DNA from: Thermacetogenium sp. UBA4966
Lineage (GTDB): Bacteria > Bacillota > DSM-12270 > Thermacetogeniales > Thermacetogeniaceae
Direction: 5' to 3'
Assembly: GCA_002397275.1 (NCBI GenBank)
Contig: DHAA01000078.1
Coordinates: 7,021 to 38,225, forward strand
DNA: 31,205 nucleotides
Shown: positions 21,620-29,828 of the stretch, in pieces
Layout: each line of letters opens with the position of its first letter
Position numbering within the stretch: the first letter of the stretch is position 1
Made by a program: the position numbers and the translations under genes
Notes under the pieces: generated by a model
Databases searched by the model: none
What the model was told of the DNA's origin: nothing
Seen by the model: only the letters and a program-made list of their open reading frames with translations

Positions 21620-22312
21620 GTGGAGCCTGAATTTGAGCAGCTGCAAAAAGAGATCAATATTACTTTTAAACAACCGGAACTGCTGCGCTTGTCTATGATT
21701 CATCCCTCTTACCTGTCGGAGCACCCCCAGGAGAAACATCATAACCAACGGCTGGAGTTCCTGGGCGATGCTGTTTTAGGTTCTGCAGTAGCCTATTATC
21801 TCTATCGGCAATACCCGGAAGCTATGGAAGGAGAACTAACTAAAACCAGAGCCGCAGTCGTTTGCGAGTCCTCTCTGGCCGGTTTAGCCAGGTCGCTGCA
21901 TCTTGGCGATTACATTCGCCTTGGACGCGGGGAGGTCGTTTCCGGAGGGAAAAACAGGGCTTCCATCCTGGCGGACGCCTTTGAAGCTCTGACCGCCGCT
22001 ATTTTTTTGGATCAGGGTTGGGAAAGTGTCTGCGGCTTTTTGTGGTCTCTTCTTCAAGAAGAGATCGAAAAAACCGTACAAGGGGTACCCACTGATTTTA
22101 AGACGATGCTTCAGGAGATAATCCAGAGTAGAGGCAGTGATCGCTTGACCTATCGGCTCCTTTCGGAAAGCGGTCCTGATCATGACAAACTCTTTACTTC
22201 AGGTGTTTTTTTAAATGATACGCTACTCGGTTCGGGCAGCGGGAAATCCAAAAAAGTGTCTGAACAACAAGCGGCGAAGAAAGCTGTAGAAGAATTAAGA
22301 AATAAGAAGTAA
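21620..22312 (+). CDS. rnc: Ribonuclease III
   Basis: RNase III cleaves double-stranded RNA, processing rRNA precursors and regulating mRNAs. The catalytic domain has the signature 'NQRLEFLGDAVLGSAVAYYL' and 'KTRAAVVCESSLA'; 'ILADAFEALTAAIFLDQGW' carries the second acidic cluster. The dsRNA-binding domain follows from about residue 155 ('DFKTMLQEIIQSRG...KVSEQQAAKKAVEEL'). The frame is open from 21569, but the SD AGGAGG at 21607-21612 is 7 nt from GTG 21620, which I choose (230 residues). The ATG at 21614 is too close to the SD. The gene precedes smc and ftsY as in most Firmicutes, here with spoVS inserted. Confidence 0.96.
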   Translation: MEPEFEQLQKEINITFKQPELLRLSMIHPSYLSEHPQEKHHNQRLEFLGDAVLGSAVAYYLYRQYPEAMEGELTKTRAAVVCESSLAGLARSLHLGDYIRLGRGEVVSGGKNRASILADAFEALTAAIFLDQGWESVCGFLWSLLQEEIEKTVQGVPTDFKTMLQEIIQSRGSDRLTYRLLSESGPDHDKLFTSGVFLNDTLLGSGSGKSKKVSEQQAAKKAVEELRNKK

Positions 22313-22345
22313 TATATAAATACGCTTGCAAAACCCCCGAATGGC

Positions 22346-22371
22346 AGGAATTTATCTCTTGAAGGTCGAAG
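22346..22371 (+). promoter_or_regulatory. Candidate sigma-H promoter of spoVS
   Basis: AGGAATT (22346-22352), 12 bp, then GTCGAAG (22365-22371). This matches the sigma-H consensus RnAGGAWWW-(11-12)-RnnGAAT except for the last base of GAAT. spoVS of B. subtilis is known to depend on sigma-H. The predicted leader is about 50 nt. Confidence 0.5.
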
Positions 22372-22427
22372 ATATAAACCAGATCAAGCTATAGCTCAGG
22401 CAACGCATAAAAAAAGGGGGAAGCCAA

Positions 22428-22688
22428 GTGGGAGTACTCAGAGTCGCTGCTATTTCCAAGCCCAAATCAGTAGCGGGAGCTATTACTGCAATTATTCGAG
22501 AAAAGGGTTCCGTTGAACTGCAGGCTGTAGGCGCAGGCGCTATCAACCAGGCGGTGAAAGCGATTGCCATCGCCCGCGGTTTTATCGCGCCTAATGGAGT
22601 GGACATAGTTGCCATACCCGCTTTTGCGGAGATTAGCATTGATGGCGAGGAGCGGACGGCAATAAAGTTTATTGTTGAGCCTCGATAA
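22428..22688 (+). CDS. spoVS: Stage V sporulation protein S
   Basis: SpoVS is a small Alba-like protein required for normal spore coat and cortex formation in B. subtilis, where its loss also affects septation. The 86-residue sequence is very close to the Bacillus protein as I remember it: 'KPKSVAGAI', 'ELQAVGAGAINQAVKAIAIARGFIAP', 'GVDIVAIPAFAEISIDGEERTAIKFIVEPR'. The start is GTG with AAAGGGGGAAG upstream. It lies between rnc and smc, where many Firmicutes have no gene, and has its own sigma-H-like promoter. smc starts 18 nt after it, so smc expression may rise with spoVS. Confidence 0.95.
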   Translation: MGVLRVAAISKPKSVAGAITAIIREKGSVELQAVGAGAINQAVKAIAIARGFIAPNGVDIVAIPAFAEISIDGEERTAIKFIVEPR

Positions 22689-22706
22689 GGATGTTGTTTT
22701 TAAGTT

Positions 22707-25700
22707 ATGTATCTTAAGCGCTTAGAAATGCAGGGCTTTAAATCATTTGCAGAACGAATTGTTATAGAGTTGGAGAAGGGTATTACCGTTATTGTGGGGC
22801 CCAATGGCTGCGGCAAGAGCAATTTAACAGATGCTGTTCACTGGGCGTTGGGGGAGCAGAGCGCGCGGTCGCTGAGGGGCCGCCGCATGGACGACGTTAT
22901 CTTTTCCGGGGCCTCCGGAAGGCGGCCCCTGGGGATGGCGGAGGTAATGCTGACCTTTGACAACAGTGAACGGATGCTGTCTCTTCCTTATGAGGAAATA
23001 AGCATTACCAGGCGTGTTTACAGGTCGGGAGAAGGAGAATACTACATCAATAAACAATTATGCCGCTTGCGTGATATACAGGAGTTATTTGCTCAATGTG
23101 GTATCGGGCGGGCGGCTTTTTCGATCACCTCTCAAGGGAAAATTGATGAGTTTATACTGGCGCGCCCTCAGGAGAGGAGGGTCCTTCTCGAAGAGATTGC
23201 CGGCGTAAGCAGTTACCGGCAGCGCAAATCCGACGCCCTGAAAAAACTCGCCGAAACGGAAGATTCACTGGCTCGTTTGGGGGATCTGCTGTCTGAACTG
23301 GAAAGAACGCTCATACCTTTAAAAAAGCAGGCGGAGGTTGCCGAACAATACCGGAGAATTGCTCAAGAACAGCGGGAAACCGAGTCGAGTTTGCTGGGAG
23401 GTCAGCTGTCCGCCGTTGACAAAAAGGAAAGGGAGCTGCATGAAGAATGTGGCAAACTGGAGTCATCCTTAGCATATATACAGCAGAGTATGACGACCAC
23501 AGAAGGGCGATTGTCAGAATTACAGCAGGGTCTCACAGCGCAGTATAAAGAGGTTGAGCAGAAAGAGTCGGAGCTGGGCGAGATACAGAGGGCATTGCAG
23601 GAGAGCCATTCCGCGCTGGCGCGCCTGGAGGAGAAATCGGATTCTCTCGAGCACAGGATTGCCGAACTGCAGGCCAGGATTGCGGTTGTGGCGCAAAGAA
23701 GACAAGAGACCGAACAGGAAATGGATGATGCGGCGTCGGCATACAAAAAATTATCTCTTCTTCGCTTACAGGCGGAGAGCGATGTGCAAAAGCTGTCGGC
23801 TGAGAAAGAGGAATGGGAAGAACAAAAGAAGGAAACAGAAAAAAGATGGGAAAGCGTTGATAAGGAGATCTTTGAGGTACTCTATCGCAAGACGTCTCTG
23901 GTCAGTGATCTTCAGGTACAGAAGAATAAAAGAGAGGCGCTTCTGCACCGGCGGCAATCCCTGGCACAAAAGATCGACAAAGGAAAAGCCGCTTGTTTGG
24001 AGCTGGAAGCAAAGATCCGCCAATTGGAGGAGCAGTGCAAGCAGCATGCCGCTTCTCAAGAGCATTTCCAGGCTGAACTGGAGAAAGAGGAAAGAGCGGA
24101 GCAAACCCTGAGGGAAAAACAGGAGCAAAACTCCGCGGAGATTCTATCTCTTACACAGAAGATCGACAGATTAAACGAGCGCTTCCGCGTGCTTAAAGAA
24201 GCGGAGGACAGCCGGGAAGGCTACCAGTACGGGGTCAAAAGAATTCTTCAGAAGCTGGCTGAGGGGGTCAAATTCGACGGGGACAAGCTTTCCCTGGTGG
24301 AGGAACTGCTGGAGATCCCTCCTCTCTACGAAACCGCCCTGGATACGGCCCTGGGGCGTGCCGCTCATTATTTTGTTTGCACAACCCCTCAAGCCGCTCA
24401 GGAAGCCATCGCCTTATTAAAAAGGGAAAAGGCCGGCAGAGCGAGCTTTTTTCCGCTGCAGGCTCTGGATCGCTGGACATTTCAGGAGAGGGATAACGTT
24501 GTTCATGTCCAGGGCCTGATCGGGCGGCTCTCGGAGCTGGTGACCTGCGAGCAGCGCTACAGGCAATTGGCGGAATACCTGCTGGGAAGGACCTACCTGG
24601 CGGATAACCTGCAGAGCGCCAGTCTTTTTGCGGACAAAAACAATTACCGCTTGCGGGTTGTTACGATGGAGGGAGAGCTGATCCAGGCAGGCGGCTTATT
24701 TACAGGGGGCGGGGGACGCTCCCGTTTCCCGTCGACACGCCGGCGCAAGCGGGAATTAAAAGAATTGCAGCAACAGGTTGAAGAAGAGCGCCGCAAGCTT
24801 GCCTCCTGCCGCCGGCGGGATCAGAAGTTAAAGTCAGAGCTTGAACAAGCGAACAGCAGAATCGATGATCTTCAGGAGAGGATTAAGCAGGAAGAAGAAA
24901 CCGGGAGGGAGCAATCGCAAAAGGCAACAGCCGGGAAAGAGGAATTAATACAATTGACCGAGTCGGGCGAAAATTATCTTTTGGAAAAGGATGAATTACT
25001 CCGCGGACAACAGGATTTTGACCGACAGATCCAGGCGCTTGAGCAGGAGCTGGAATCAATCGCCGCTCAAGAACGAGAAGTGGAGGATAAGAGAGCAGAA
25101 CTGGAAAAGGCTCGCCGCCGGATGGATGATAAAACACAGATAACCATGTCCGCGCTTTCCGCGGCTCAGGTTTCCTACGGCACAATATCCCAGGATTTAA
25201 AGCACCAGGAACAGAAGAGGGAACAGCTCCGGCAGCTGCTGGAACTGCGCAGCCAAGAGCAGTCGAAAATGGAGAAGGACCTGGCTGAGATCAAGGCTGA
25301 GAGAGAGATTATTCAAAAACAGGAGGAGTCCCTGAGCAAAGAAGTGGCCGCTCTGACCGGGAGACAGGAAAGCGTGGAACACAACATACTTTTCCGTAAA
25401 AAACAGGCTGCCGCGGAAAAGAGATATATAGACGCCAAAGAAAAAAGATATCTCAAACTGAAAGAGATCGCCTTCAAGTCAGAGCAGCGAATAGAGAGCA
25501 GCACTGTGAAGGCCAGGCATCTGGTTGATTTAAAAGAACAGATCTACAGCCAGGCGCGGGAAAATAATTTTCAGATCGGCTTTTTTAAGGATAGGGAACC
25601 GCTCTCTCGCCGAGAGGAGCTTGCTCTAAAGGAAAAAAGCGCGGCTTTTAAACAGGAGATGGCGGCGTTCGGGGAAATAAATTTTGCGGCGCCCGGAGAG

Positions 25701-26315
25701 TGCCTTGCAGTTGAGGAGAGGATTATTTACCTGAAGCAGCAAATGAAGGATTTGCAGGGCGGCAAGTCTTCGCTTACAGGAATGATCGACGAGATGGACC
25801 GCATTGTGGCCGTTAGGTTTAGGAATACTTTCCAACAGGTAAGGGCAGATTTTGAAAAGATTTTCTCCCTGCTCAGCGATGGCGGGAAGGCTGACTTGCT
25901 GCTCACAGATGAGGACGATCTGCTGGAGACAGGGATCGATATCTGTGTTAATCCCCGCGGCAAAAAGCAGCTTCATCTTTCCTTGCTGTCGGGCGGGGAG
26001 AAGTCTCTGACCGGAATTGCCTTTCTCTTCGCTTTGCTGCAGTCAAACCCCAGCCCCTTTTATTTGCTGGATGAGATCGAGGCCTTCCTCGATGAGGCTA
26101 ACCTGGCGCGCTTTGCTAATTTTCTGCGAACCTGGGGCGCCGGTTACCAGCTGATCTTAATATCACACCGTTACCAGACTATGGAGATCGCGGATCACCT
26201 GTTTGGAGTTACCATGGAGGAGCCGGGGATCTCCAAACTGGTTTCTGTTCATCTGGAAGAATACGCTCCGGGAGAACAACCTGAACTCAGTGATACGCCT
26301 TCCTCTTTTATATGA
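22707..26315 (+). CDS. smc: Chromosome segregation protein SMC
   Basis: SMC forms the ring-like condensin dimer with ScpA and ScpB and compacts and separates sister chromosomes. The 1202-residue protein has the N-terminal ATPase half with Walker A 'GPNGCGKS' (31-38). A coiled coil follows (about 170-500), then the hinge (about 500-665, 'YQYGVKRILQKL...GLIGRLSELV...GGLFTGGG'), a second coiled coil, and the C-terminal half with the ABC signature 'LSGGEKSL' (about 1094) and Walker B 'FYLLDEIEAFLDEANLARF' (about 1117-1135). In the Walker B region the D-loop is 'LDEAN' rather than the common 'LDDAN'. Only a weak SD (AAGGA, about 15 nt upstream) is seen. scpA and scpB are not in the window. Confidence 0.98.
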   Translation: MYLKRLEMQGFKSFAERIVIELEKGITVIVGPNGCGKSNLTDAVHWALGEQSARSLRGRRMDDVIFSGASGRRPLGMAEVMLTFDNSERMLSLPYEEISITRRVYRSGEGEYYINKQLCRLRDIQELFAQCGIGRAAFSITSQGKIDEFILARPQERRVLLEEIAGVSSYRQRKSDALKKLAETEDSLARLGDLLSELERTLIPLKKQAEVAEQYRRIAQEQRETESSLLGGQLSAVDKKERELHEECGKLESSLAYIQQSMTTTEGRLSELQQGLTAQYKEVEQKESELGEIQRALQESHSALARLEEKSDSLEHRIAELQARIAVVAQRRQETEQEMDDAASAYKKLSLLRLQAESDVQKLSAEKEEWEEQKKETEKRWESVDKEIFEVLYRKTSLVSDLQVQKNKREALLHRRQSLAQKIDKGKAACLELEAKIRQLEEQCKQHAASQEHFQAELEKEERAEQTLREKQEQNSAEILSLTQKIDRLNERFRVLKEAEDSREGYQYGVKRILQKLAEGVKFDGDKLSLVEELLEIPPLYETALDTALGRAAHYFVCTTPQAAQEAIALLKREKAGRASFFPLQALDRWTFQERDNVVHVQGLIGRLSELVTCEQRYRQLAEYLLGRTYLADNLQSASLFADKNNYRLRVVTMEGELIQAGGLFTGGGGRSRFPSTRRRKRELKELQQQVEEERRKLASCRRRDQKLKSELEQANSRIDDLQERIKQEEETGREQSQKATAGKEELIQLTESGENYLLEKDELLRGQQDFDRQIQALEQELESIAAQEREVEDKRAELEKARRRMDDKTQITMSALSAAQVSYGTISQDLKHQEQKREQLRQLLELRSQEQSKMEKDLAEIKAEREIIQKQEESLSKEVAALTGRQESVEHNILFRKKQAAAEKRYIDAKEKRYLKLKEIAFKSEQRIESSTVKARHLVDLKEQIYSQARENNFQIGFFKDREPLSRREELALKEKSAAFKQEMAAFGEINFAAPGECLAVEERIIYLKQQMKDLQGGKSSLTGMIDEMDRIVAVRFRNTFQQVRADFEKIFSLLSDGGKADLLLTDEDDLLETGIDICVNPRGKKQLHLSLLSGGEKSLTGIAFLFALLQSNPSPFYLLDEIEAFLDEANLARFANFLRTWGAGYQLILISHRYQTMEIADHLFGVTMEEPGISKLVSVHLEEYAPGEQPELSDTPSSFI

Positions 26316-26365
26316 TACAATAGGGCTTGATTCTAGCCATTAGGCTTAAAGGATTGTGATCGATT

Positions 26366-27289
26366 ATGGCTGCTTTTTTTTCGAAGCTTAGGGAGACCAT
26401 GGCCAAGACGCGCCGGAGTTTTGTTACCAAGATGACTGAACTGGTTACGGCACATCGGAAAATTGACGAAGCGTTCTATGAAGAGTTGGAGGACATACTG
26501 CTGCAGGCCGATGTGGGGATTGCCGCTGCCGACCGCCTGCTTGATGCAATACGCGCTGATGTTAAACTGCGCAAAATCAGCGATACCGCGCAAGTGCGAG
26601 GTCTGCTTCAGGAGAAAATGGAGGAATTATTGGGAGAGCAGGCGCCTTTGAACATATGCGCCTCTTCACCGACAGTGATCCTGATCGTCGGCGTCAACGG
26701 CGTGGGGAAAACTACGACCATCGGCAAACTGGCCTACCGCATGAGCAAAGAGGGGAAAGAGGTGCTGCTGGTAGCCGCAGATACCTTCCGCGCCGCGGCC
26801 ATCGAACAGCTCGAAATATGGAGCGAGAGAACCGGTGCGCATATGATCAAGCATCTGGCTGGGTCGGACCCGGCCGCGGTGGTTTTCGACGCCATGCAGG
26901 CGGCGAAGAAACGCGGCGTCGATGCGGTGATCATCGATACCGCAGGCCGGCTCCATACCAAAACAAACCTCATGGCGGAGTTGGGTAAAATCCAGAGAGT
27001 GATTGCCCGGGAAGATGCGGAGGCGCCGCATGAGGTTCTGCTGGTCATTGACGCCGCTACCGGTCAGAATGCCCTGCGTCAGGCCGAATTGTTCAAGGAA
27101 GCGACAAATGTGACCGGGATCGCCTTAACTAAACTCGACGGCACGGCTAAGGGGGGCATTGTCCTGGCTATTGCCGAAGAACTTGGCCTGCCGGTTAAAC
27201 TGGTAGGAACAGGAGAGGGAGTGGATGACTTGAGGGATTTTGTCGGCCATGAATTTGTACAGGCTTTGTTTGCGGAGGCTGATCATTGA
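26366..27289 (+). CDS. ftsY: Signal recognition particle receptor FtsY
   Basis: FtsY is the membrane-associated SRP GTPase that receives ribosome-nascent chain complexes from Ffh for co-translational membrane insertion. The 307-residue protein lacks a long acidic N-terminal extension, as is common in Gram-positive bacteria. An N domain (about 1-90) is followed by the G domain, with 'GVNGVGKTTTIGKLA' (about 108-122), 'DTFRAAAIEQL', 'DTAGR' (about 190), 'TKLDGTAKGG' (about 254) and 'GTGEGVDDL'. The stop TGA overlaps the ATG of mtnP by one base, so the two are probably translationally coupled, although they share no known function. Confidence 0.98.
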   Translation: MAAFFSKLRETMAKTRRSFVTKMTELVTAHRKIDEAFYEELEDILLQADVGIAAADRLLDAIRADVKLRKISDTAQVRGLLQEKMEELLGEQAPLNICASSPTVILIVGVNGVGKTTTIGKLAYRMSKEGKEVLLVAADTFRAAAIEQLEIWSERTGAHMIKHLAGSDPAAVVFDAMQAAKKRGVDAVIIDTAGRLHTKTNLMAELGKIQRVIAREDAEAPHEVLLVIDAATGQNALRQAELFKEATNVTGIALTKLDGTAKGGIVLAIAEELGLPVKLVGTGEGVDDLRDFVGHEFVQALFAEADH

Positions 27290-28107
27290 TGAACATCGGT
27301 ATTATAGGGGGAACAGGCTTTTATAACCCCGGTCTTTTAGAAAATGAAAAAGAACTGCCGATCAAAACGCCCTATGGCGATACAGTTTTAAAATCCGGAT
27401 ATTATCGTGATCGGCAGATACTCTTTCTGCCGCGGCATGGGGAGCGGCATTCTGTGCCCCCGCATCTGGTGAATTACCGCGCCAATATCCGGGCATTGAG
27501 GGAGGCGGGCGCCGGAGTTGTCCTGGCTACGGCCGCGGTGGGGTCATTAAATCAAGAGATGCGGCCCGGGGAGATTGTCCTTGTCGATCAGTTTCTGGAC
27601 TTCACTAAATCACGCCCGGTAACCTTTTTTGAGGGCGGAGAAGAGGGGGTTCTTCATGTTGACGTGACCAACCCCTATTGCAGCGATCTCTGCCGGCGCC
27701 TGAAGGAGACTGCGGAGCGCTTACAGATCCGCGTTCACCACAAAGGAACCTATGTCTGCACAGAGGGGCCGCGCTATGAAACAGCTGCAGAGATTCGCAT
27801 GTTTCAGTTGCTGGGGGGAGATGTGGTGGGTATGACAGGCGTTCCCGAGGCTGTGCTGGCCAGGGAGGCCGGCCTCTGCTATGCCTCTCTGGCCTTGGTT
27901 ACCAACTATGCCGCAGGCATATCGCCTCAGCCCCTTTCCCACCAGGAGGTTGTGGAAATGATGGGCAGGTCGCAGTCCGTGCTGCGCCGGCTGATCTGCG
28001 CGGCTATCGAATCCCTTCCTCAGGAGCGCAGCTGCTCCTGTATGACCGCTGCTGCGGAGTTAGGATCTCTGAGCGGGGGAAAAAATAATCATAAAGCTGA
28101 AAGCTGA
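27289..28107 (+). CDS. mtnP: S-methyl-5'-thioadenosine phosphorylase
   Basis: MtnP cleaves methylthioadenosine (a by-product of polyamine and other SAM-dependent reactions) with phosphate to adenine and 5-methylthioribose-1-phosphate. Family motifs are 'IGIIGGTGFYNP', 'FLPRHGERHSVPPHLVNYRANIRAL' (phosphate and substrate binding), 'ATAAVGSLN', 'FTKSRPVTFF', 'TYVCTEGPRYETAAEIRMFQLLGGDVVGMTGVPEAVLAREAGLCYAS' and 'NYAAGIS'. Purine nucleoside phosphorylases share the fold, but context with mtnA supports MTA, perhaps also 5'-deoxyadenosine. Start candidates are TTG 27286 and ATG 27289; I choose ATG. The C-terminus carries a roughly 25-residue non-conserved tail. It is the first gene of a salvage cluster. 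Confidence 0.92.
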   Translation: MNIGIIGGTGFYNPGLLENEKELPIKTPYGDTVLKSGYYRDRQILFLPRHGERHSVPPHLVNYRANIRALREAGAGVVLATAAVGSLNQEMRPGEIVLVDQFLDFTKSRPVTFFEGGEEGVLHVDVTNPYCSDLCRRLKETAERLQIRVHHKGTYVCTEGPRYETAAEIRMFQLLGGDVVGMTGVPEAVLAREAGLCYASLALVTNYAAGISPQPLSHQEVVEMMGRSQSVLRRLICAAIESLPQERSCSCMTAAAELGSLSGGKNNHKAES

Positions 28108-28122
28108 TTAAGGAGATAACTT

Positions 28123-29169
28123 ATGGAAGTTTTGCGTTGGGAAGGGCAGCGGCTTCTTGTGCTGGACCAAACAAAACTGCCTCACCAAGTCGCTTATTTC
28201 ACCTGTTCGCACTACCGGGAGGCCGCGGAGGCTATTCGCAGCCTGAAAGTAAGGGGAGCCCCTGCTATAGGTGTTGCCGCGGCTTACGGCTATGCTCTGG
28301 CTGCTTTTAATTACCGGGATGATCCGGGAATAACGCTGCAGCGGTTTTTAAAGCAGGCGGGGGACGAACTGCTGGGCACACGGCCCACCGCGGTCAATCT
28401 CCGCTGGGCCTTGCAGCGGATGGAGAGCGTCTACAGGGGGATTGGGCAAAAAAGCCTGGAGGAAATTCAGGGTGTTCTGCTGGAAGCTGCTCTGCAGATC
28501 CATCAGGACGAACGGAAGGTAGAAAAAAAGATGGCCCTTTACGGGGCTTCTTTGGTTCCGCAGGAGGCTAATATTATCACCTATTGCAACAGCGGGGCTC
28601 TGGCCACGGCAGGCTGGGGCACCGCCCTGGGTGTTATAAAAACAGCGCGCGAACAAGGGAAAAGGGTAAAGGTTTATGTGCCGGAAACCCGTCCTGTACT
28701 GCAGGGGGCGCGCCTAACGGCGTGGGAACTGCAGCAAGCAGGTATTCCTTTTACATTGATCACCGATAATATGCTGGGTTATGTTTTACTTAACCAGGGG
28801 ATCGATCTGGTTCTGGTAGGCGCTGATCGCATTGTCGCCAACGGCGATTTTGCCAATAAGATTGGAACCTATGGCCTGGCTGTTCTCGCCGGCTATCACG
28901 GCTGTCCCTTTTATGTAGCGGCGCCCTGGTCCACCATCGACCACGGGCTGCAGGAAGGGAAAGAGATCCCCATCGAGATGCGTGACCCGCGGGAGGTGCG
29001 TGAGATGGGCGGACAGTCGATCAGCGTGCAGGATTGCCCGGTGCTTAACCCCGCCTTCGACGTCACTCCACAGCGGCTGGTCACCGCGATAATAACCGAA
29101 AAGGGGATTGTTAAGCCGCCGTTCGCCGAATCATTAAAGAAGAATTTCGAGGGAGTGGATAACCCATGA
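28123..29169 (+). CDS. mtnA: S-methyl-5-thioribose-1-phosphate isomerase
   Basis: MtnA isomerises methylthioribose-1-phosphate to methylthioribulose-1-phosphate. The 348-residue protein belongs to the eIF2B-like aldose-ketose isomerase family. It has 'VRGAPAIGVAAAYG' (about 43-56), 'NIITYCNSGALATAGWGTALGVI' with the catalytic cysteine of the C-N-S-G motif (about 155), and 'GADRIVANGDFANKIGTYGLA' (about 233-253) with the catalytic aspartate. An SD (AAGGAGA) precedes the ATG. Its stop overlaps the start of the aldolase gene (ATGA), so translation is coupled. Confidence 0.96.
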   Translation: MEVLRWEGQRLLVLDQTKLPHQVAYFTCSHYREAAEAIRSLKVRGAPAIGVAAAYGYALAAFNYRDDPGITLQRFLKQAGDELLGTRPTAVNLRWALQRMESVYRGIGQKSLEEIQGVLLEAALQIHQDERKVEKKMALYGASLVPQEANIITYCNSGALATAGWGTALGVIKTAREQGKRVKVYVPETRPVLQGARLTAWELQQAGIPFTLITDNMLGYVLLNQGIDLVLVGADRIVANGDFANKIGTYGLAVLAGYHGCPFYVAAPWSTIDHGLQEGKEIPIEMRDPREVREMGGQSISVQDCPVLNPAFDVTPQRLVTAIITEKGIVKPPFAESLKKNFEGVDNP

Positions 29170-29822
29170 TGCCGCCGGAGTCAGAGGCGCGAGCGATCAT
29201 AGAAACAGGAAAAGCAGTGGTGAGTTCGGGGCTTGTTTGCGGTACCTGGGGGAATATAAGCGTGCGCTTGCCGAATAGAGACGCCTTTCTCATTACTCCC
29301 AGCGGTGTGCCCTATCATCAGCTGACGCCTGGGGATCTGGTGGGCGTCAATGTTCAGGGGGATGTTCTCTTCGGCAGGCTGAAGCCCTCTACAGAAACCC
29401 CTTTACATGCGGCGGTCTACAGGGCGCGCCGGGAGATCAACTGCATTGTACACACCCACAGCCCCTATGTCTCGGTTTTTGCCGTTAACCGCAAGCCGCT
29501 GCCCCCTGTTTTAGAAGAGATGGCGCAGCTGTTGGGGGGAGAGGTCAGAGTCGCCGCTTATGCTCCTGCGGGGACCGCGGAACTGGCCGATGCGGCGGTA
29601 AGCGCGCTGGGAGAGGGAGCGGCCGTTTTGCTGGCGAATCACGGGGTGGTAGGCACAGGCCGTTCACTTGCAGAAGCCCTCCTCGTCTGTCAGATCGTAG
29701 AGAAAGGGGCGATGGTTTATCTTTTTGCACAGCAGTCGGGCGCCCCATACCTGTTGCCGGATGAACAGGCATCTTTTTTGCGCAAAAATTTTTTGGAAAG
29801 CTACGGCCAGAGGAAAGGGTGA
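29166..29822 (+). CDS. Class II aldolase/adducin family protein, candidate 5-methylthioribulose-1-phosphate aldolase
   Basis: This 218-residue protein is a class II, zinc-dependent aldolase of the fuculose-phosphate (FucA/adducin) type. The zinc ligands are H96 and H98 in 'VHTHSPY' and H159 in 'LANHGVV'. The family acid/base glutamate is E77 in 'STETPLH'. 'GTWGNISVRL' and 'ITPSGVPYHQLTPGDLV' bind substrate phosphate. Overlap with mtnA and the following mtaD point to methionine/MTA salvage. In the known oxygen-independent DHAP shunt, such an aldolase splits methylthioribulose-1-phosphate to dihydroxyacetone phosphate and methylthioacetaldehyde. The alternative is MtnB, a dehydratase of the same superfamily; absence of the other mtn genes argues against it. 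It could also be a general sugar-phosphate aldolase. Confidence 0.85.
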   Translation: MMPPESEARAIIETGKAVVSSGLVCGTWGNISVRLPNRDAFLITPSGVPYHQLTPGDLVGVNVQGDVLFGRLKPSTETPLHAAVYRARREINCIVHTHSPYVSVFAVNRKPLPPVLEEMAQLLGGEVRVAAYAPAGTAELADAAVSALGEGAAVLLANHGVVGTGRSLAEALLVCQIVEKGAMVYLFAQQSGAPYLLPDEQASFLRKNFLESYGQRKG

Positions 29823-29828
29823 TTGAAT

